Positions 63,076 through 64,000 of a stretch of DNA of 64,000 bases are shown one piece after another. Source of the stretch: Spongiactinospora rosea (GTDB lineage: Bacteria > Actinomycetota > Actinomycetes > Streptosporangiales > Streptosporangiaceae); NCBI RefSeq assembly GCF_003315795.1, contig NZ_QMEY01000007.1:248001-312000 (forward strand), given 5' to 3'. Positions within the stretch are counted from its first letter, which is position 1, and every line of letters begins with the position of its first letter. Made by a program: the position numbers and the translations under genes. The notes below the pieces were generated by a model that was not told where the DNA came from, searched no databases, and worked only from the letters and a program-made list of their open reading frames with translations.

Positions 63076-64000
63076 GTGCATCAAAACCCAGAGCTCCACA
63101 CTCTGCGTGAGCTGCGCCAGAGCGGCCATATTCACCGCACGGTGAAGGCGGAGATCCGTGCGAACCTGCTGGCCCGGTTGCGGGCGGGCGAGGACCGGTT
63201 CCCCGGCATCGTCGGCTTCGACGACACGGTGCTGCCGCATCTGGAGCGCGCCCTGCTGGCCGGGCACGACCTGGTCCTTCTGGGCGAGCGCGGCCAGGGC
63301 AAGACCCGCCTGATCCGGACCGTGACCGGCCTGCTCGACGAGTGGACCCCGATCGTCGCCGGGTGTGAGATCAACGACCATCCCTACGCGCCGTCGTGCG
63401 TGCGCTGCCGCAGGCTGGCCGCGGAGGCGAGCGAGGACCTGCCCATCGCCTGGAAGCACCGGGACGAGCGCTACGGCGAGAAGCTCGCCACCCCCGACAC
63501 CTCGGTCGGCGACCTCATCGGCGACGTCGACCCGATCAAGATCGCCGAGGGCCGCACCCTGGGCGACCCGGAGACGGTCCACTACGGGCTGGTCCCGCGC
63601 AGCAACCGCGGCGTGTTCTCCGTCAACGAGCTGCCCGACCTGGCCGAGCGCATCCAGGTCTCGCTGCTCAACGTGCTGGAGGAGCGCGACATCCAGGTAC
63701 GCGGGTACAACCTGCGGCTCCCCCTCGACATCCTGCTCATCGCCAGCGCCAACCCCGAGGACTACACCAACCGCGGGCGCATCATCACCCCGCTGAAGGA
63801 CCGCTTCGGCGCGGAGGTCCGCACCCACTACCCGCTCGACCTCGACACCGAGCTGCGGCTGATCCGCCAGGAGGCCACGCTCGACTGGTCCGAGCTGGGC
63901 GCCGAGCTGCCCGACCACCTGGTCGAGGTGATCGCCCGGTTCACCCGGCTGGTCCGTGAGTCCACGGCGGTCGATTCGCGTTCGGGGGTGTCGGCCCGGT
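63076..64000 (+). CDS. AAA ATPase, magnesium-chelatase ChlI-like (cut by window end)
   Basis: The open frame from GTG 63076 has no stop before the window end, giving at least 308 residues. The Walker A motif is GERGQGKTR, the ChlI-like Walker B region is GVFSVNELPDLAERIQVSLL, and sensor 1 lies in LLIASANPEDYTNRGRI. This ChlI/MoxR-type fold usually works with a VWA-domain partner encoded next. Residues 95-110 have CEINDHPYAPSCVRC with three Cys. The 3' part is outside the window. Confidence 0.88.
   Translation, partial: MHQNPELHTLRELRQSGHIHRTVKAEIRANLLARLRAGEDRFPGIVGFDDTVLPHLERALLAGHDLVLLGERGQGKTRLIRTVTGLLDEWTPIVAGCEINDHPYAPSCVRCRRLAAEASEDLPIAWKHRDERYGEKLATPDTSVGDLIGDVDPIKIAEGRTLGDPETVHYGLVPRSNRGVFSVNELPDLAERIQVSLLNVLEERDIQVRGYNLRLPLDILLIASANPEDYTNRGRIITPLKDRFGAEVRTHYPLDLDTELRLIRQEATLDWSELGAELPDHLVEVIARFTRLVRESTAVDSRSGVSAR

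Overview
The window is high-GC actinomycete DNA. Markers of that group are a mycothiol conjugate amidase, PASTA-less Ser/Thr kinases, XRE/DUF5753 (Scr1-type) and DUF6879 regulators, an LLM/F420-type oxidoreductase, a TIGR04222 membrane protein, a GTP-type PEP carboxykinase and many GTG starts. The gene set and type I-E CRISPR repeats fit Streptosporangiales (Nonomuraea/Microbispora/Streptosporangium-like), but the genus cannot be fixed from the sequence alone. I saw no tRNA, rRNA, transposase or cas gene.

Layout. 0.2-4.7 kb: two tandem Ser/Thr kinases and fumarase. 4.7-9.8 kb: an accessory minus-strand cassette (small protein, DUF6879, XRE-DUF5753, radical SAM, DEDDh exonuclease, dTMP-kinase-like) with a frameshifted remnant at its end. 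10-22 kb: envelope and housekeeping genes (I36 inhibitor-like, glycosyltransferase, lytic transglycosylase, two-component system with lipoprotein, PIN-PhoH, UppS, TIGR04222, pckG). 22-30 kb: an accessory block with a ribbon-helix-helix-like protein, a degenerate transglutaminase-like protein, a decayed serine hydrolase, a GNAT enzyme, then a RiPP-like unit (XRE regulator, unusual M20 peptidase, 63-residue peptide, asparagine-synthetase-like ligase) and PadR with a truncated DUF1048. 30-36 kb: nitrilase, LLM oxidoreductase, DUF6461, CadD, a secreted protein and a cysteine-desulfurase-like enzyme. 36.8-38.8 kb: a Phd/receiver-like fusion, an orphan type I-E CRISPR array and a tandemly duplicated hairpin-rich segment. 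38.8-54 kb: core genes (NlpC/P60, greA, DUF4307, mca, a YyaL-like gene broken by an 8-bp insertion in its CxxC motif, PBP1, Lrp/AsnC divergent from hppD, M1 peptidase, ilvA, TetR divergent from a siderophore-interacting protein). 55-61.6 kb: sigma/anti-sigma pair, secreted proteins, a pseudogene, Nudix, XRE-TPR, a decayed second CRISPR array and three of four copies of a dispersed structured repeat. 61.7-64 kb: FIST protein and the start of an AAA ATPase cut by the window end.

The most interesting unexplained material is the RiPP-like operon at 25.2-29.2 kb, whose M20 enzyme has substituted metal ligands and whose peptide has an internal repeat and a stem-loop behind it. Next come the four-copy dispersed ~100-bp element, the radical-SAM/exonuclease/nucleotide-kinase cassette, and the two CRISPR arrays of different repeat type with no cas genes. 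All family calls are from reading the translations; no database search was run.
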